Positions 49,425 through 60,728 of a stretch of 64,000 nt of DNA are shown here, piece after piece. Location: the NCBI RefSeq assembly GCF_001577835.2, contig NC_029519.1, positions 74,148,440 to 74,212,439 on the forward strand, in the 5' to 3' direction. The stretch is from Coturnix japonica (taxonomy: Eukaryota; Chordata; Aves; Galliformes; Phasianidae). The position numbers were made by a program, and so were the translations under genes. The notes beneath the pieces were generated by a model, which was given only the letters and a program-made list of their open reading frames with translations, was not told the DNA's origin and searched no databases. The first letter of the stretch is position 1; each line of letters opens with the position of its first letter.

Positions 49425-50660
49425 AGTTCTTCAGTCTTTTAAACTGATCATGGTTGTAAGGGTAGGGGTGTCAAGCCTTTTCATTGTAGTGTGAGCAGAA
49501 TACAATTGACAGGAAAAAAATTCTGACTTGAACATTTGGCTTGGCAGTTTATTAAATAATCTGTCATCTTCAATGAAGTGCTATTAGAAACCTCAAAGCT
49601 GCCTAGTCAGCAGCAACTATCAACTCTCTCAAAGCCATCAAATGGATGTCACTAGGTGAAACAAAAGGCATGACAGCTGTTCCTATAAAAGGACATGTTG
49701 ATGGTTCTTTGCAGTTGGTCACGCTACAGGTGCAGAGAAGGAATTGTTCTGAGGAAGGTAAACTATGTCCTTCCATTTAAAAAACTGGAAAAACCATCAT
49801 TCATGCCTTGATAGCCTACTGCATTTCAGTGTGCTCAGAGATAGAAACAGTCCTTGGAAAACCAACATACATCTGCCTAGTTAAAGAAATTGCTGAGAAT
49901 CTGTTTCTGAAGGGCAGTTGCGCTTTCAACATGATGGAGGCCTCACTGGTTAATCCCCTTCTGAAACCAAGGGAAGTCAGGTGAAGCATATAGCAAAATA
50001 AAGACATTCATATGGTCTGTATCAGATGAAAGCCACTGAGGTAAGTTACGAATGTCTTAGGAGTTTTGTTGGTGTTTTTTTGAGGGTTTTTTTTGTTTTT
50101 TTTTTGTTTTGTTTTGTTTTTGCAGAACTCCTGTTGTACACACAGTTTTATGAATATCACTCACTAATTTCATGGCATAGAGATGAGGGTTCCTCATTGC
50201 AGAAAACTAGTTCAATAAGTCACCAAATAAGGTTATATTTGCTTCTTGCTTCTCCATAATTTGCACAGCAATAATGTTTATACAGCAGCAAAGGAAGACT
50301 CGCATTAATTTACCAGATGGTGTTTTCACCTTGTAGAAACCCAAAGCAAAATCAAAGGCTGAGGATCAGCCATCTTTACTGATGACTGTGCTTTGCTCAC
50401 CAACACATACTGAACTGCATAAAGTGCTATAGGCATATAAAAACCAAATACCAGTCAAATAAAGGTGATTAGTAAGAAATAAAACCTTAAGTCTTATACC
50501 TTTCCTAATTGTAGAGGACATTAAGCTTGTTGTGATCAGTGACAACACAATAGCTACATCCTGCTACACAGCAGCACTCAGCCCAACACAACTGATGGTG
50601 GAGTACGTAGAACGCTGCAGAATCCAGTATGGCTTTCAAGGAAATTAGAGTATCTGTAAA
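49425..50660 (+). mobile_element. RTE-type LINE reverse transcriptase fossil
   Basis: Family motifs of an RTE-superfamily reverse transcriptase occur in correct order with many stops and frame changes. They are a TRWxEHF-like block (about 49520-49540), IKWMSLGETKGM (49637-49672; family IKxMSxGKxPGMDGIP), and ENLFLKGSCAF (about 49894-49926; family ENLLPEGQCGF). Next comes a decayed DLTKAFDTVSR block (about 50025-50045), GTCACCAAATAAGG (about 50219, from VTNGVKQG), and FSIICTAIM (about 50250-50276; family FSIMFSAML). The catalytic palm box follows as FTDDCALLTNT (50375-50407; family FADDCALVAHT), then an ISKKKTEV-like block (about 50465-50493). An RT catalyses target-primed reverse transcription; this copy cannot. 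A T-rich tract at 50065-50121 interrupts it. The assignment rests on remembered family sequences, and the exact clade (RTE or RTEX) is open. Confidence 0.65.
50065..50121. repeat. T-rich (TTTTG)n tract inside the RTE fossil
   Basis: T runs separated by single G, including three TTTTG units. It interrupts the reverse transcriptase between the KAFDTVSR-like block and the next readable block, so it expanded or inserted after the LINE landed. Confidence 0.8.
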
Positions 50661-51243
50661 GAAAAAAATGATACTGCTTCAAGTAAAGTGAATGCATACT
50701 ATGCAAATGTCATTATCGTTTTTCTCTGTCACTGTGAAAAATTTACCATCACCTTATCAGTCATGCACATGCTCTCACAGTATGTCCTTACTAGAAGGAA
50801 TTTGAACACAAAGTTCCTGGGGGAATGAGGAATCGAAGTTCTTAATGCTTCATTCTGGGCATCTGACTTATGTGTTGGGCTAAAGACTTTCCAAGACTAT
50901 TTTGTAAGACAAGTTAAATAAGATGCAGGTCTAAAAACTATATTAGGGAAAAAGTCTCAGTCGATGTGCCTTGCTCATAAAGAAAAGACTAAGATAATAG
51001 ATTTCTTAACCATTTTTATTTACCACTAGGTTCTCTGCAGACAATCTGGGTTTCAAAACATTTAGTAGGCATGCATTTTTTTTTTTACATTTTACAATAT
51101 CTTTAGCTTTGTTTGCCTACCACATGATACAAAACTCATACCAATGACACATACAGGACAAAAACGCATGCAGAGTCCGCACTGAGAAACTTCAGAAACT
51201 ATGAGATAGTTTTCAACCTCCTCTACCTCCTACAGATGGTTCT

Positions 51244-51244
<1 letters not shown>

Positions 51245-51277
<33 letters not shown>
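51245..51277. repeat. A33 homopolymer
   Basis: Uninterrupted A run of 33. No retrocopy is recognisable upstream. Confidence 0.9.
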
Positions 51278-51279
<2 letters not shown>

Positions 51280-51641
51280 CAAAGAACGTAGGATCTATTA
51301 ATCCTTTAATATTTTTACAACCTTTCCCTTAATTAAAAACAATGAAGGAAACTACAGTGCATTCTGATTACAAGAATATATGATATGAGACTGACAGTTG
51401 CCTCCTTTCTGCCCCATGGGTGAAGGCACTGGTGCACTCCCAAGCCTTCGTAAAGATTATTTGACTTCAATCAGAATAAAGGATGAGCTACTGGTCAGTG
51501 CCTGGAAAGACCTGTCATTATAAGGAACAGTAAATCATGCAGGGAATTCCTGAAGAAAATTTAGCACTCCAAAAAGCAAACTTTGACTTTAGCCAGGAGA
51601 TACTGATTGTGACTGAATGCTGAATAAAAGGTTTAACAGCT

Positions 51642-51674
51642 AAAAAAAAAAAAAAAAAAAGAAAGAAAAAAAAA
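51642..51674. repeat. A-rich tract (A19-GAAAG-A9)
   Basis: Thirty-three bases, all A except two G. Confidence 0.85.
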
Positions 51675-51889
51675 GGCAAAAATATCTCTGAAAGGTTGTA
51701 ACAAATGGAAGGAAGAAAGCAGCATCACCACAAATACTAAAACAGGGGAAAATGGGCAGCTGAAGATCAGAAGGAAAAGGCACTTGTTTCCAGTTGTCAC
51801 TATTCATGTTTGCAAAGCTGACCTAATTAAAGAGGAGTACCTACAAGTGTGAGGATGGAAAAATCCAAGAGCCCTGACGTACCTAGGAT

Positions 51890-52215
51890 ATTTGAAGGAC
51901 AATTAATTGCCATTCTTCAGTTTTTATGAGTAAGGCCTTGTTGGCAATTAAATTTACATCCCAATTAGGCAGAACAGAGCTCGCCTCAGCTGCTCGGGCA
52001 CTTTGATGATGTACTGAATTTGCAATATTTCTCACAAAGCTTTATGAAGCAAACCTGAGCTGAAATATTAGGCCCTGCTGCAAACATGCAAATCACTAAA
52101 TGAATCAGGCAACCAGAATTGGCTCCTCCAGCCCCAGTGAATAACCAGAGTTTAATACTCTGAATATTTGATATTTTCAAGAATCTGATTAATGCGTTGG
52201 TCCAAAATCTTCTCA
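51890..52215. promoter_or_regulatory. Candidate conserved noncoding element
   Basis: The block is free of repeats and has the mixed composition typical of vertebrate enhancers. It holds a 10-bp palindromic homeodomain-like site, CAATTAATTG (51900-51909), two more AATTA sites (GGCAATTAAATTTAC and CCCAATTAGG), and a consensus octamer, ATGCAAAT (52086-52093), the POU/Oct site. Nothing else in the window combines so many developmental-factor sites in 300 bp. No alignment is available to show conservation, so this is an inference from motif density. Confidence 0.3.
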
Positions 52216-53350
52216 GCAAAACACAGAAGAAGCTTAAAAAATAACAAGATATTTATACGAAACTGAAGCAGAAAAATAAAGAATATTAATTTTAAAGCAC
52301 AGGATTTTGTCTATTAAGAGGAAACATCTATAGTAGCTCAGAAAAATTAATGTGACTGTTTAGTTTACTGTAGAATAAATATGCAAATATTTGTTCAAGA
52401 GCCTAGTAAAAGATCCTTTAAATTCTGTTACAGTTCTGAAAGAAGACAGCTCCCAAAAAGACTGTAACAGTGTAAGAGAACAGAGGATTCTCCATAATCA
52501 AAACTGTTGGAATAGATTCTGAGCCGGTAGTGAGCATCTCAACTAAGGTCAGAATAAAATTTTACATCATTTCTCCACATGACATCAATACCCACATTCA
52601 CCTTGGAATGCTATTTTTAAAAGGCTGTTCTGCCAGAGCTTGTTCCTCCTTTAAAATTATCCTATATTTGTGATTAAGAAGTGTAATTCACCTTGCCACT
52701 TGATCTCCATTACCCCAGGACAATAATGTCAATCTCTACAACCACGTGCAGTATGACTATTGATAGTAATGTAGTTTTAGCGTCTCCTCAAAACCTCCAT
52801 GATATGCTGATCACAATTTCTCAAAGTAATTTACACCACCAAAGTACTGTTACATCAAAATTTTAAAAAGCAGGATATCAATTTAGATCAAAATGTGTTT
52901 TGAAAACAGTGGAGAAAGCTCTCCGACAACGTTGAAATATCTTGTTTTGACACTTGCAGCATGAAAATTAGGAGCAAGAGCTTGCTAAGCAGGAAGAGTG
53001 CTAAATGACTCTGCACAGCTCCAGAAGCTTTATTTTGATCATTTCAAAGCTCTGTTTACAGCAGCTATTATTTACACCAGATTTCTGCAGTGGGGAAGTT
53101 AACTCACAGGAAATTAAAGCATTTTGATGCGGACACTGAAAAACCATAATCTCAACCAGATGACACTAATCACCCATGCATGCCTTCAAAAGATTTTGCA
53201 AGAAAACAGCAAATTGTTAGTTACAATCAATCATTTTCTTATTCAGCTTTTTTGACAGAATAGAATGAACTCCAACTTATAGGCAGTCATCTTTAAGTCG
53301 CAGGAATTAAGGTTCACCTTCCAGTTGGTACACTCTTGTAGTGGACTCCA
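52216..53350. other. No gene recognised
   Basis: AT-rich with no repeat or exon signal seen. Confidence 0.55.
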
Positions 53351-53572
53351 GTGAATCACAGAATGGCCTGGGTTGAAAAGGACCACAATTATCATCCATT
53401 TTCATCTCCCCTGCTATGTTCAGGGTCGCCAACCACCAGACCAGGCTGCCCAGAGCCACATCCAGCCTAGCATTGAGTGCCTCCAGGGATGGGACATCCA
53501 CAACCTCCTCAGACAACCTGATCCAGTCATTCACCACCCTCCATACAAAAAATTTGCTCTTAATAATAGTGA
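53351..53572 (-). mobile_element. CR1 LINE, truncated 3' part
   Basis: It starts with GTGAATCACAGAATGGCCTG and GGTTGAAAAGGACC, then the blocks 'GGGTCGCCAACCACCAGACC', 'AGGCTGCCCAGAGCCACATC', 'TGCCTCCAGGGATGGGACAT' and CCACAACCTCCTCAGACAACC. Orientation is reverse. On the minus strand it still reads KSKFFVWRVV, RLSEEVVDVPSLEA, then DVALGSLV, the C-terminus of CR1 ORF2. It shares the GGGTCACCAACCACCAG-type block with the copy at 10852, so both belong to the same or closely related subfamilies. Confidence 0.9.
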
Positions 53573-56390
53573 GCAATGTCTTGTTAGATTTAGGGTGCCT
53601 GCTTACGTTCAGCAAAACACTTCAAGTCAGTTGAAATTCTGCCATTGCTGTCCTCATCTCTAGCTTCTCCTAAAAATATAGGGGTTTGTTTGTTGTTTGG
53701 CTGAAGTTTTTGTTTTTAGCGTTATTTATTTATTCAAACAACAAGGAGAAAAGGTAAAGCCACGAAATAAAAATTCAGGAAGGAAGGCATTTTCATCAAG
53801 GCACAGAATAGTTCTGTGCCTGGGTTGCTCACATACAGAAATGCCAACCAATAGTTCAGAGTGGATTTTTAATTCAGGGTATGTCTTAAGGAATAAATTA
53901 CACACTGAAACAACTAATAGCATGCAAGTAAAGTAGATAATGAAATAATGGATGAGAGAAGGAAAAACAGTTCTCCTGTGTGTATGGGTTAATTGGTCTG
54001 CTTTGTTTTAGACATTTTAGTTTCTCTTGAGCTGTTTCTAGCTAAATTCTTACTTCTATAGCCCTCCACCAATTGAGAATGGGTTGTACACTGTATGTCA
54101 TGTGGGAAGTAAGACTTAAGGTCAGGTTTATGTTGTACACATAAATACGATCAAATACATTACACTATCAGATTAACTTTTAATTAGTTACAGGATCTAC
54201 CGAGGAACCATTGCTCCTGGGGATAAAACTGTTCAAATTGGAGTTCACAATAAACAAATGATATCAAGGCTATGGTTCAGTGTGTTGACAAGATAGTCAT
54301 TATTTGCAAATGAGAAAAGACAGAAGAACAAATAAATATTTTCTATTAAGGTCTGAAAGAACTACTCAGAGTTTCTGATGCTGATATTATGTCTGTGCAG
54401 CTGAAATATTTGTTTACAACTGAATTTTTGATGTCATAAGAGTTGCATACAATCATTTTCAAGAGACATAAAAGTATCTGAGAGAATTATGTGTGCTACA
54501 GAAAGGTTTATTAATAAAAAAATAAAATAGAAATCTTGTCAAAGGTAGTTTCAAATGAAAACTGATTTAATGATTGAGCCAAACTGAATGCTTTAGGAAT
54601 GCCTGGGACTTCTCATTCCTACAGATCAACTAAAAAGAGACACAGCTCTTTGAGACTGCAATTAACTTGACGAGCAATATAACTGCCAAGTTTTCATTGC
54701 CTTTGCATGCTAAGCTGTCAGCCAATTGCTGCCTTGAAGCTGGTGAAGGACACAGACTCCATTTTAGTCAAGACTGACTACACATCCACGGCCAAATTTA
54801 TACTGTTTGCTATTCTCAAAACTAACTTTCTGCATAAGAAGACTAACTGGCCAGAGGAGAGTCATGCTCTAGAAAATACCTTAGCCTAAATTCCCTTTTT
54901 AGTTATTCATTTTGGGTTGTGCATTATGTTTGAATTGACTAATATTATGTCAGTTGTTTCTGTACCAGGTATAGAAACTCTTGTCACACTAGCAACTCTG
55001 GTTGGAAGGAGACTCAAGTATCTTCTAAGCCAAATCAGAAGATGTCTACATACTTATACAACCACTGAAAGGAAATAACTTAATATTTCCTGATAGGTAG
55101 CTGGATTTTCTTGTTATTTACAATCCGGCTTATATAGAATACAGGTATGGTTTACACTCTTAAAGGGTATTGGAAGAAGTAGACAATATCATTCCATATA
55201 TGGAGTCATTCATTAGTCCTAAATTAAACTAAAAATTGTCTGTATGCTGTTATTTGTGATGCTAAAGAAGAACTGAGATTTCTCCAGGGAGCTGGCAGAG
55301 GTAACACACATACATGGCCTGAGGGTGAAATCCATTCAAAGATACATCCATCAAGATTTAGGCATCTATAAACGTATTTCTGCATGAAGTCTCTGAAATT
55401 CACAACTTATTCGGTGTTGTGGGATCTATTTGTTCTCATTCTGCGCAGCACAGAAGTCAAAAGACTTTTTTAATCAAGTCCAATAAACACTTTTCCACCA
55501 ATTGTGTTTTTTTTTTCTTTTGATGCCACCAAAAAGATATAAATAATACTTACCCACTTCTGTCAGATTAAGTTTAAGAAGCAGCAAGGGAGGGATTTTT
55601 TTTTGCATTGACATGACAGAACACCCAACACAAAAACACTTTATGTCAAGTGCCTATCAATTCTCTGCATTTCAAGAGGGATGCAAATACATCTGCATCT
55701 TTTTTGGAGTATATTCACTTTCACTGACATATCAGTAATAGTGAACAGATAATTTCATTGTACCATTGTGATTGAAAGTGACATGAAACGTATGAAGAAG
55801 TAAATGTAAGTTAATATTCGGTATGTATTCATTACTGAAAAGTTTGGATATACGACAAGAGAAAAGCATAAAGTAGCTAGTAATAACAGTATTAACATGC
55901 TGATAACTAGTAATATCAGCACCTGAACCATTTAAATACTCCATTCTTAACTTAAAATAGGAAGGGATACTTAATTGTTGCATTTCAGAGTCCCAGAACA
56001 ACTATAGAAATTGCCTGTGAAAACATACTGTGATTTCCCAGGAGTAAATGTACAAGAGCAAATAAGATCAACTCAGTTATTCCACGATAAGCTGATCAAA
56101 GGTGTAAGAAAAGATAGAATTATCATTAAAGATAAATAATCTTTATTCACTACTACAAAGAGTTCATCAGTCCTCAGCACAATGCAGATAGTCTGTTAAC
56201 AATGATAAAATCATGTTTTGGACAGCAAGGACTGGAAATCACATTCTTCTTGTAACAATTTTCTCAGTCTTATCAAACCAGAAAATCTAGGTATCAAACA
56301 CACACTTCTACTGCCCGCAAAAGAAATAATCAAGATGTCCATATCAGTGACAACATTACAGAAGAGAATCTTGAAAGCTAATAGCCATAT
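53573..56390. other. No gene recognised
   Basis: 2.8 kb of AT-rich DNA. At 55006-55040, TTGGAAGGAGACTCAAGTATCTTCTAAGCC resembles an isolated CR1 tail block in reverse, but too little is left to list it as an element. An 8-bp hairpin (TGCTGATA / TATCAGCA) lies at 55898-55921. Confidence 0.5.
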
Positions 56391-56429
56391 AACAACAACA
56401 ACAACCACCACAAAAAACAAACAAACAAG
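56391..56429. repeat. (AAC)n / (AAAC)n simple repeat
   Basis: Four to five AAC units, CCACCAC, then A6 and AAAC units. On the plus strand the 122-codon open frame at 56218-56586 runs through it, giving a Thr run. That frame is otherwise without motifs and is taken as chance. Confidence 0.8.
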
Positions 56430-56610
56430 GCAGGAAGAAAGAAACAGCAGTTTGTGGAGCAAAGCTGAATCAATTACTCTAACACCAACAAGCTGCAAAG
56501 TTAAAGCAGAGAAGGAGAAGGTCCACCAGGAGAGTGGTGAAACACTGAAAGATGTGATGGTACCTACAGTCACGGGTCTAGACTAAGCCAGACAAAGCCA
56601 TGGGGCTTTT

Positions 56611-56900
56611 GATCATAGAATCCTTAGAGTTGGAAGGGACCTTTAAAGGTCATCTAGTCCAACTGCCTGCAATAAACAGGGGCATGCACTGTCAGGTCAC
56701 TTCAGATCTTCCTCTCTTCCAGACTGAGCAGCCCCAGCACTCTTAGCCTGTCCTTGTAAGAGAGATGTTCCATCCCTTGGATCATTTTTGAGCCCCTCCT
56801 CAGGATGTGCTCCTACAGCTCCATATCTCTTCTGTACCGAGGACAAATGCCCTCAGTACAGGAAAAATGTCAGATGTCTCTCCTGTACTGAGGATCCACT
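56611..56900 (-). mobile_element. CR1 LINE with internal deletion
   Basis: The tail half (56611-56700) reads GATCATAGAATCCTTAGAG, 'TTGGAAGGGACCTTTAAAGG', TCATCTAGTCCAACTGCC and GCAATAAACAGG. It then jumps to a block that normally lies a few hundred bases further into the element: CTCTTCCAGACTGAGCAGCC, 'CCATCCCTTGGATCATTTTT', GAGCCCCTCCTCAGGATG and TCCATATCTCTTCTGTACCG. The region between (the CCTCCAGGGATGG and CCTGTTCCAGTGCC blocks seen in the other copies) is missing. Orientation is reverse. The inner end carries a duplicated and inverted CTGTACTGAGG motif, listed separately. Confidence 0.85.
56851..56893. repeat. Perfect 13-bp inverted repeat within CR1
   Basis: CCTCAGTACAGGA (56851-56863) and TCCTGTACTGAGG (56881-56893) are exact reverse complements with a 17-nt loop. 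A third, imperfect copy, CTGTACCGAGG, lies at 56832-56842 in the same orientation as the right arm. CR1 consensus has this motif (TGTACTGAGG) once, so one arm is an inverted extra copy. Confidence 0.85.
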
Positions 56901-58769
56901 GTTAAATTTACTGCACTTGATCCAGTCTTACTTGGAGCAGGTTGTTGAACTAGAGACTTCCAGAGATCTTGTTCAGCCAACAATTACCTGATTCAAAAAG
57001 ACAGAGAGATGTACAAGAGAAATGTGAACAAATTGAAAACATTAATCCGTAAAATACAACTGAATGTTGTATGATGTCAAACTGAAGACCTCCCTTTTGT
57101 CTAGAAAATGGACCTCTCTAGAACTGAACACAAGTTTGTGTAACATTTCAGAGATGCAATTGGAGAAGTGACAAGAATTCTTCCATCTTTTTGTAAAAAA
57201 CTCTAAAACAGGATTACAGATATGGAAAATAATCACTCTGACTTTTAGCTTTGACTTGAATTTATTTCTGTGGTTACTTATCTCTTAAAATAAAAAAAAT
57301 TACGAGCAGAGGGAAGTAAAAATTGCATGAGGTTATGCTTTGTGCCCTCACAAAGATTCATGTAATAACTCCACTGTAAGAACAACATCCTCTGGTCTTC
57401 TTGAAGTTTTCCTGATACCTTCCCAATGCACTATAGAAAAACCACTACCATCTAACAATAGGAAGAGACAGATTCACATGATAAAGGTTTGTTTATTACA
57501 GTAAAAATCCTTTAGTTTTCTTACTACTCACATTTTATTTCTCCTTTTTTCCCCACACTTGATATGTGGCAGTAGAATGATAGAATAGGACTCAAGTGAA
57601 TTCACACAGAGAAGAAACAATCCGCATGGAAAGCAAGCAGCTTCAGCTAACAGCACAGACTGAAAATTGTTTCTATACCCTTTACAGTGAATTCTTTTCA
57701 ATACTTTCACAACTCAAGGTCAACTCCTAAAATGACTTTGCAGGCCTATAGACAGACTACACTTACACTGTATGTTATTTGCAGCTGATAACCTCTCTCA
57801 TTTGTCTCATTTTGTCCCTGCTGAAGCAGACATTTCAAAGAAGTTCATTTGGTGGATTTTAAGTCATGTACATATCCTGTGCCAACTGAGTCACATGAAC
57901 ATAAAATCCTTCTAATATTTACCTCCTAAAATTTATTCTTTTGCTCACTTAAGACACATGTCTGTCTGGTTAATGAAGTGCTGCCAAATAATCTGCAGTG
58001 TTGCAAAATGGGCATAAAGAGGTGGACAAGATAATTACACCATTTATCAAATGGCTTTTCAATCAAAGTCAAGGAGTCTTAATAAACCTTAAGCATAATG
58101 AAAATAAAACCTTGGTGTGCATGAAAAGCATTCTTAGGCTCCATTTGCTACTAGGAAGAAAATGCAAACATACCACTTAAATGAGCTGAATGGTTTGTAT
58201 TTACATAATTATATATATGAAAACATTTATTCATATAAGTATCTATTTCTGGTCTTCCAGATAACTTTGCCACCAAGTCATAAGGGTAGGAGTATATTCA
58301 ACATAGTACATTAGCATCATGTTCAGAAATTGCAGATCCTCTTGTCACCTTCACACTGAGTTTCATATCTCAGAGTTTCTATTTCTTCTAACTCATATTT
58401 GTGAAAATTTGTGACCAAATCACTGGAGCTGGTGTTATACACAGACCTAGTCTGAACAAGCACTGTGCACAAACAGTATATTGAGGGGAAAAATAATATT
58501 AAAAAGAACGTTACTGTAATCCACTGAAGTCCTAATATCATAAAAGCATAATTTCTAGATGTAATCCACATATAAAACCCAAATAAGAAAGAATAAGGAA
58601 GTAGTTATTTGGACAACAATCTTCTGTCAATTTTTCTCTCTCCCTGCTTGCCACCACTCCCTTTTTTGTTTTTTGCTTTTTTGTTTTTTTTTTTGACTGT
58701 CATCACTGAACTATCATAACTTTCCCAAAGGGCTGCAGCTGAGCTTGCTAACAAGCTACATCCATTACA
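56901..58769. other. No gene recognised
   Basis: AT-rich. Ends with a T-rich run at 58661-58694. No exon, RNA gene or dated repeat seen. Confidence 0.55.
58661..58694. repeat. T-rich tract
   Basis: T runs of 4 to 11 broken by single G and one C. Confidence 0.75.
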
Positions 58770-58858
58770 ATCATAGAATCACCAAGGAAAAGGTCTCTGT
58801 GTTAATCTAGTCCAACCATACATTTACAAGCAATATCTCCCAATTTTTAGTATCCCCA
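58770..58858 (-). mobile_element. CR1 LINE 3' tail, short
   Basis: It opens AATCATAGAATCACCAAGG, then AAAAGGTCTCTG, TTAATCTAGTCCAACC and CAATATCTCCCA, matching the CR1 tail subfamily that reads AATCACCAAGGTTGGAAAAGACC in the consensus. Six bases (GTTGGA-like) are missing after CAAGG. Reverse orientation, about 89 nt left. Confidence 0.8.
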
Positions 58859-60657
58859 CAAAAGGGCAGACAAGTAAGGACCTGCCAGGCTTGCACCAGT
58901 ATACCATGGGGTTGTTGGTTCACCTGTGCTAGTCAAATCACAGTGAGTATTAGGAAAGGAACAATTTTAGGGGGAGGTAGTCAGAAACTAGATTTTGAAG
59001 CATGGAGATCTCTACCGTCTCTGCTATGCAGCTATAAAATACCCATTGCTCATTGTAAATTCTACTAAATAGTTCTTCTACTCTTCCCAAAAGTTCTCTT
59101 TGGCAGACCTAGAAGTCTTCTTAGACTGTAAGTATTCCGAGTACAAATTGATACCATTTTTTGTATTCCAGCAAAGTGTTCTGATATATCTATGGCACTG
59201 TATAAAATGAAAGTTACAATGCAAGACAAGTGTAGTACTGAGACTGAAGACCTGATTTTCCCTAAGTTTAGGGAAAACTCAAGTAAGGAAACTTTTAGAA
59301 TAGGATGGTAAATACATAAAAACAGGATATCTGGGTTGCTATAGTACCTAATAAGATACATAAACTGAATCTATCATAACCATATTACAGTGTGAAAAGC
59401 ACCTGGAAGGTTCCTTTCTATAATACTTGCCTGAGGATGAGTAATTAACAATGTATTCCATTTTGGAACTTGCATTGGACAACCATTTTGTTATAGGATA
59501 GCCATGACTCATGCAAACAATTCTTCAGGGAGTCAAAAGCAGATTAGTGATGCAAGTACATTTATCTTTGAAGTTGCATTCTGAATAGAATGGTTGGGGA
59601 TTGTTTAATTATGAATAGATTATAAAAATCTGCCACTTGATAATAATTCAGTTAGAAACAACAGTCTGAAATTCTATTGTGCTCTACATGGACAAATGTT
59701 ATAGAGCTTATATCCCATAATGCAGGTGCAATTGCAGATCTGTAGTATCTGAAGTGGGGAGCAGTGCATCGTTCATAAAAATCAAAGGAGCAGAACTGGA
59801 AAAAGTCTTAAGTCATTTACTTGTTAACTGCATCATAGTTGCACCCAAGGGAGAATGAAGTAGATTCAGGTCATTAATGAAAGCTGCTTTTCTATCTTCC
59901 ACCATATTCCACTTCTTCCCTCCCAACACAATTTATTCCTTGCCTTCATAAGCATTATCATTCTTAATTCTTAATGTCCACTATCAATACTCCCAGGAAA
60001 TTCCTAAGCAAAGTTAAATATCTTTTTGTCCTGACTACTGTGGACAGTGGGAATGGATAGTACTCCTTTTCTTCTAGGTAGTTATTAGAAATTATTACAT
60101 AGCAAGACTAAATACTTCAGCTAGGAAATCATAACACTGCCATAACAGTAATAATGTTGATGAGGAAAAACTATGATAAGGTCACAGCCTTCTGACTTAG
60201 AGAGGCTGCATTCATTTCAGATTTATGAAGTATCTGGAAGTCATCACTTGATGATACTGATGTCATTACTTTATTAGTTTGGAAACAATAAACCCAGGGA
60301 TGAAAAGTCAGTAACCAATCCTTTGATAGTCTGAAAAAAAATAAATAAAAAACAAACAAACAAAAAAAAAAACACAAAACCACCTACTGTGCTTTCTGGA
60401 TTGATGTCAAGTAGCAGCAAACCTGTAAATCTCTCTTTTTGGTCTCTCCCCTGTAAAAATTTAAGTTCTGATTTCCTTAATTGCATTATCCTGAGAAAAT
60501 AAGTCAATGACAAAAGGCATTCAAACATTTTGTTTTCCAGAATTGCACAGAGGACAAAGAAGAGTAGGGAGATGACAATAGGAATTGTAGACAGATGCTT
60601 TTCAGTCAGGCAGTGAAGGTAGAGTATAACCAGCCTTTGACACATAAATTGGATTGG
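58859..60657. other. No gene recognised
   Basis: AT-rich DNA. An A-rich (AAAT/AAAC)n run lies at 60333-60380. The open frames of 70 and 123 codons at 60171-60645 on the minus strand gain a hydrophobic Phe run from this tract and are chance. Confidence 0.55.
60333..60380. repeat. A-rich (AAAT)n (AAAC)n simple repeat
   Basis: A8, two AAAT units, A6, three AAAC units and A11 in succession. Confidence 0.85.
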
Positions 60658-60728
60658 CCCCAGGAGTTGGACTCAGAGATCCTTCTGGATCCCTTCCAAC
60701 TCTGGATATTCTATGGCTCTATGATTCT
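60658..60728 (+). mobile_element. CR1 LINE 3' tail
   Basis: GGAGTTGGACTCAGAGATCC, then GGATCCCTTCCAACTCTGG, and ATATTCTATGGCTCTATGATTC at the end are the final 70 nt of CR1 in plus orientation (consensus GGGTTGGACTC.ATGATCC ... GGTCCCTTCCAACTC ... ATTCTATGATTCTATGATTC). Nothing of the upstream element is left. Confidence 0.85.

Larger units (their letters stand above)
50661..51889. other. No gene recognised
   Basis: AT-rich, with A33 at 51245-51277 and an A-rich run at 51642-51674. No exon or dated repeat seen. Confidence 0.55.

Noticed and set aside
50030-50045. GAG|GTAAGT as a splice donor
   Set aside because: A good match to a donor site, but it lies inside the degraded RTE reverse transcriptase block and has no matching exon.
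55000-55040. Isolated CR1-like tail block (GTTGGAAGGAGACTC...)
   Set aside because: About 35 nt of similarity with no end repeats; too short to list as an element with confidence.
56218-56586. 122-codon open frame with a Thr run
   Set aside because: The Thr run comes from an AAC microsatellite, a similar frame runs on the opposite strand, and no family motif is present.
60274-60645. 123-codon hydrophobic frame on the minus strand
   Set aside because: The Phe-rich part is a read-through of an A-rich simple repeat. It looks like membrane segments only because of base composition.
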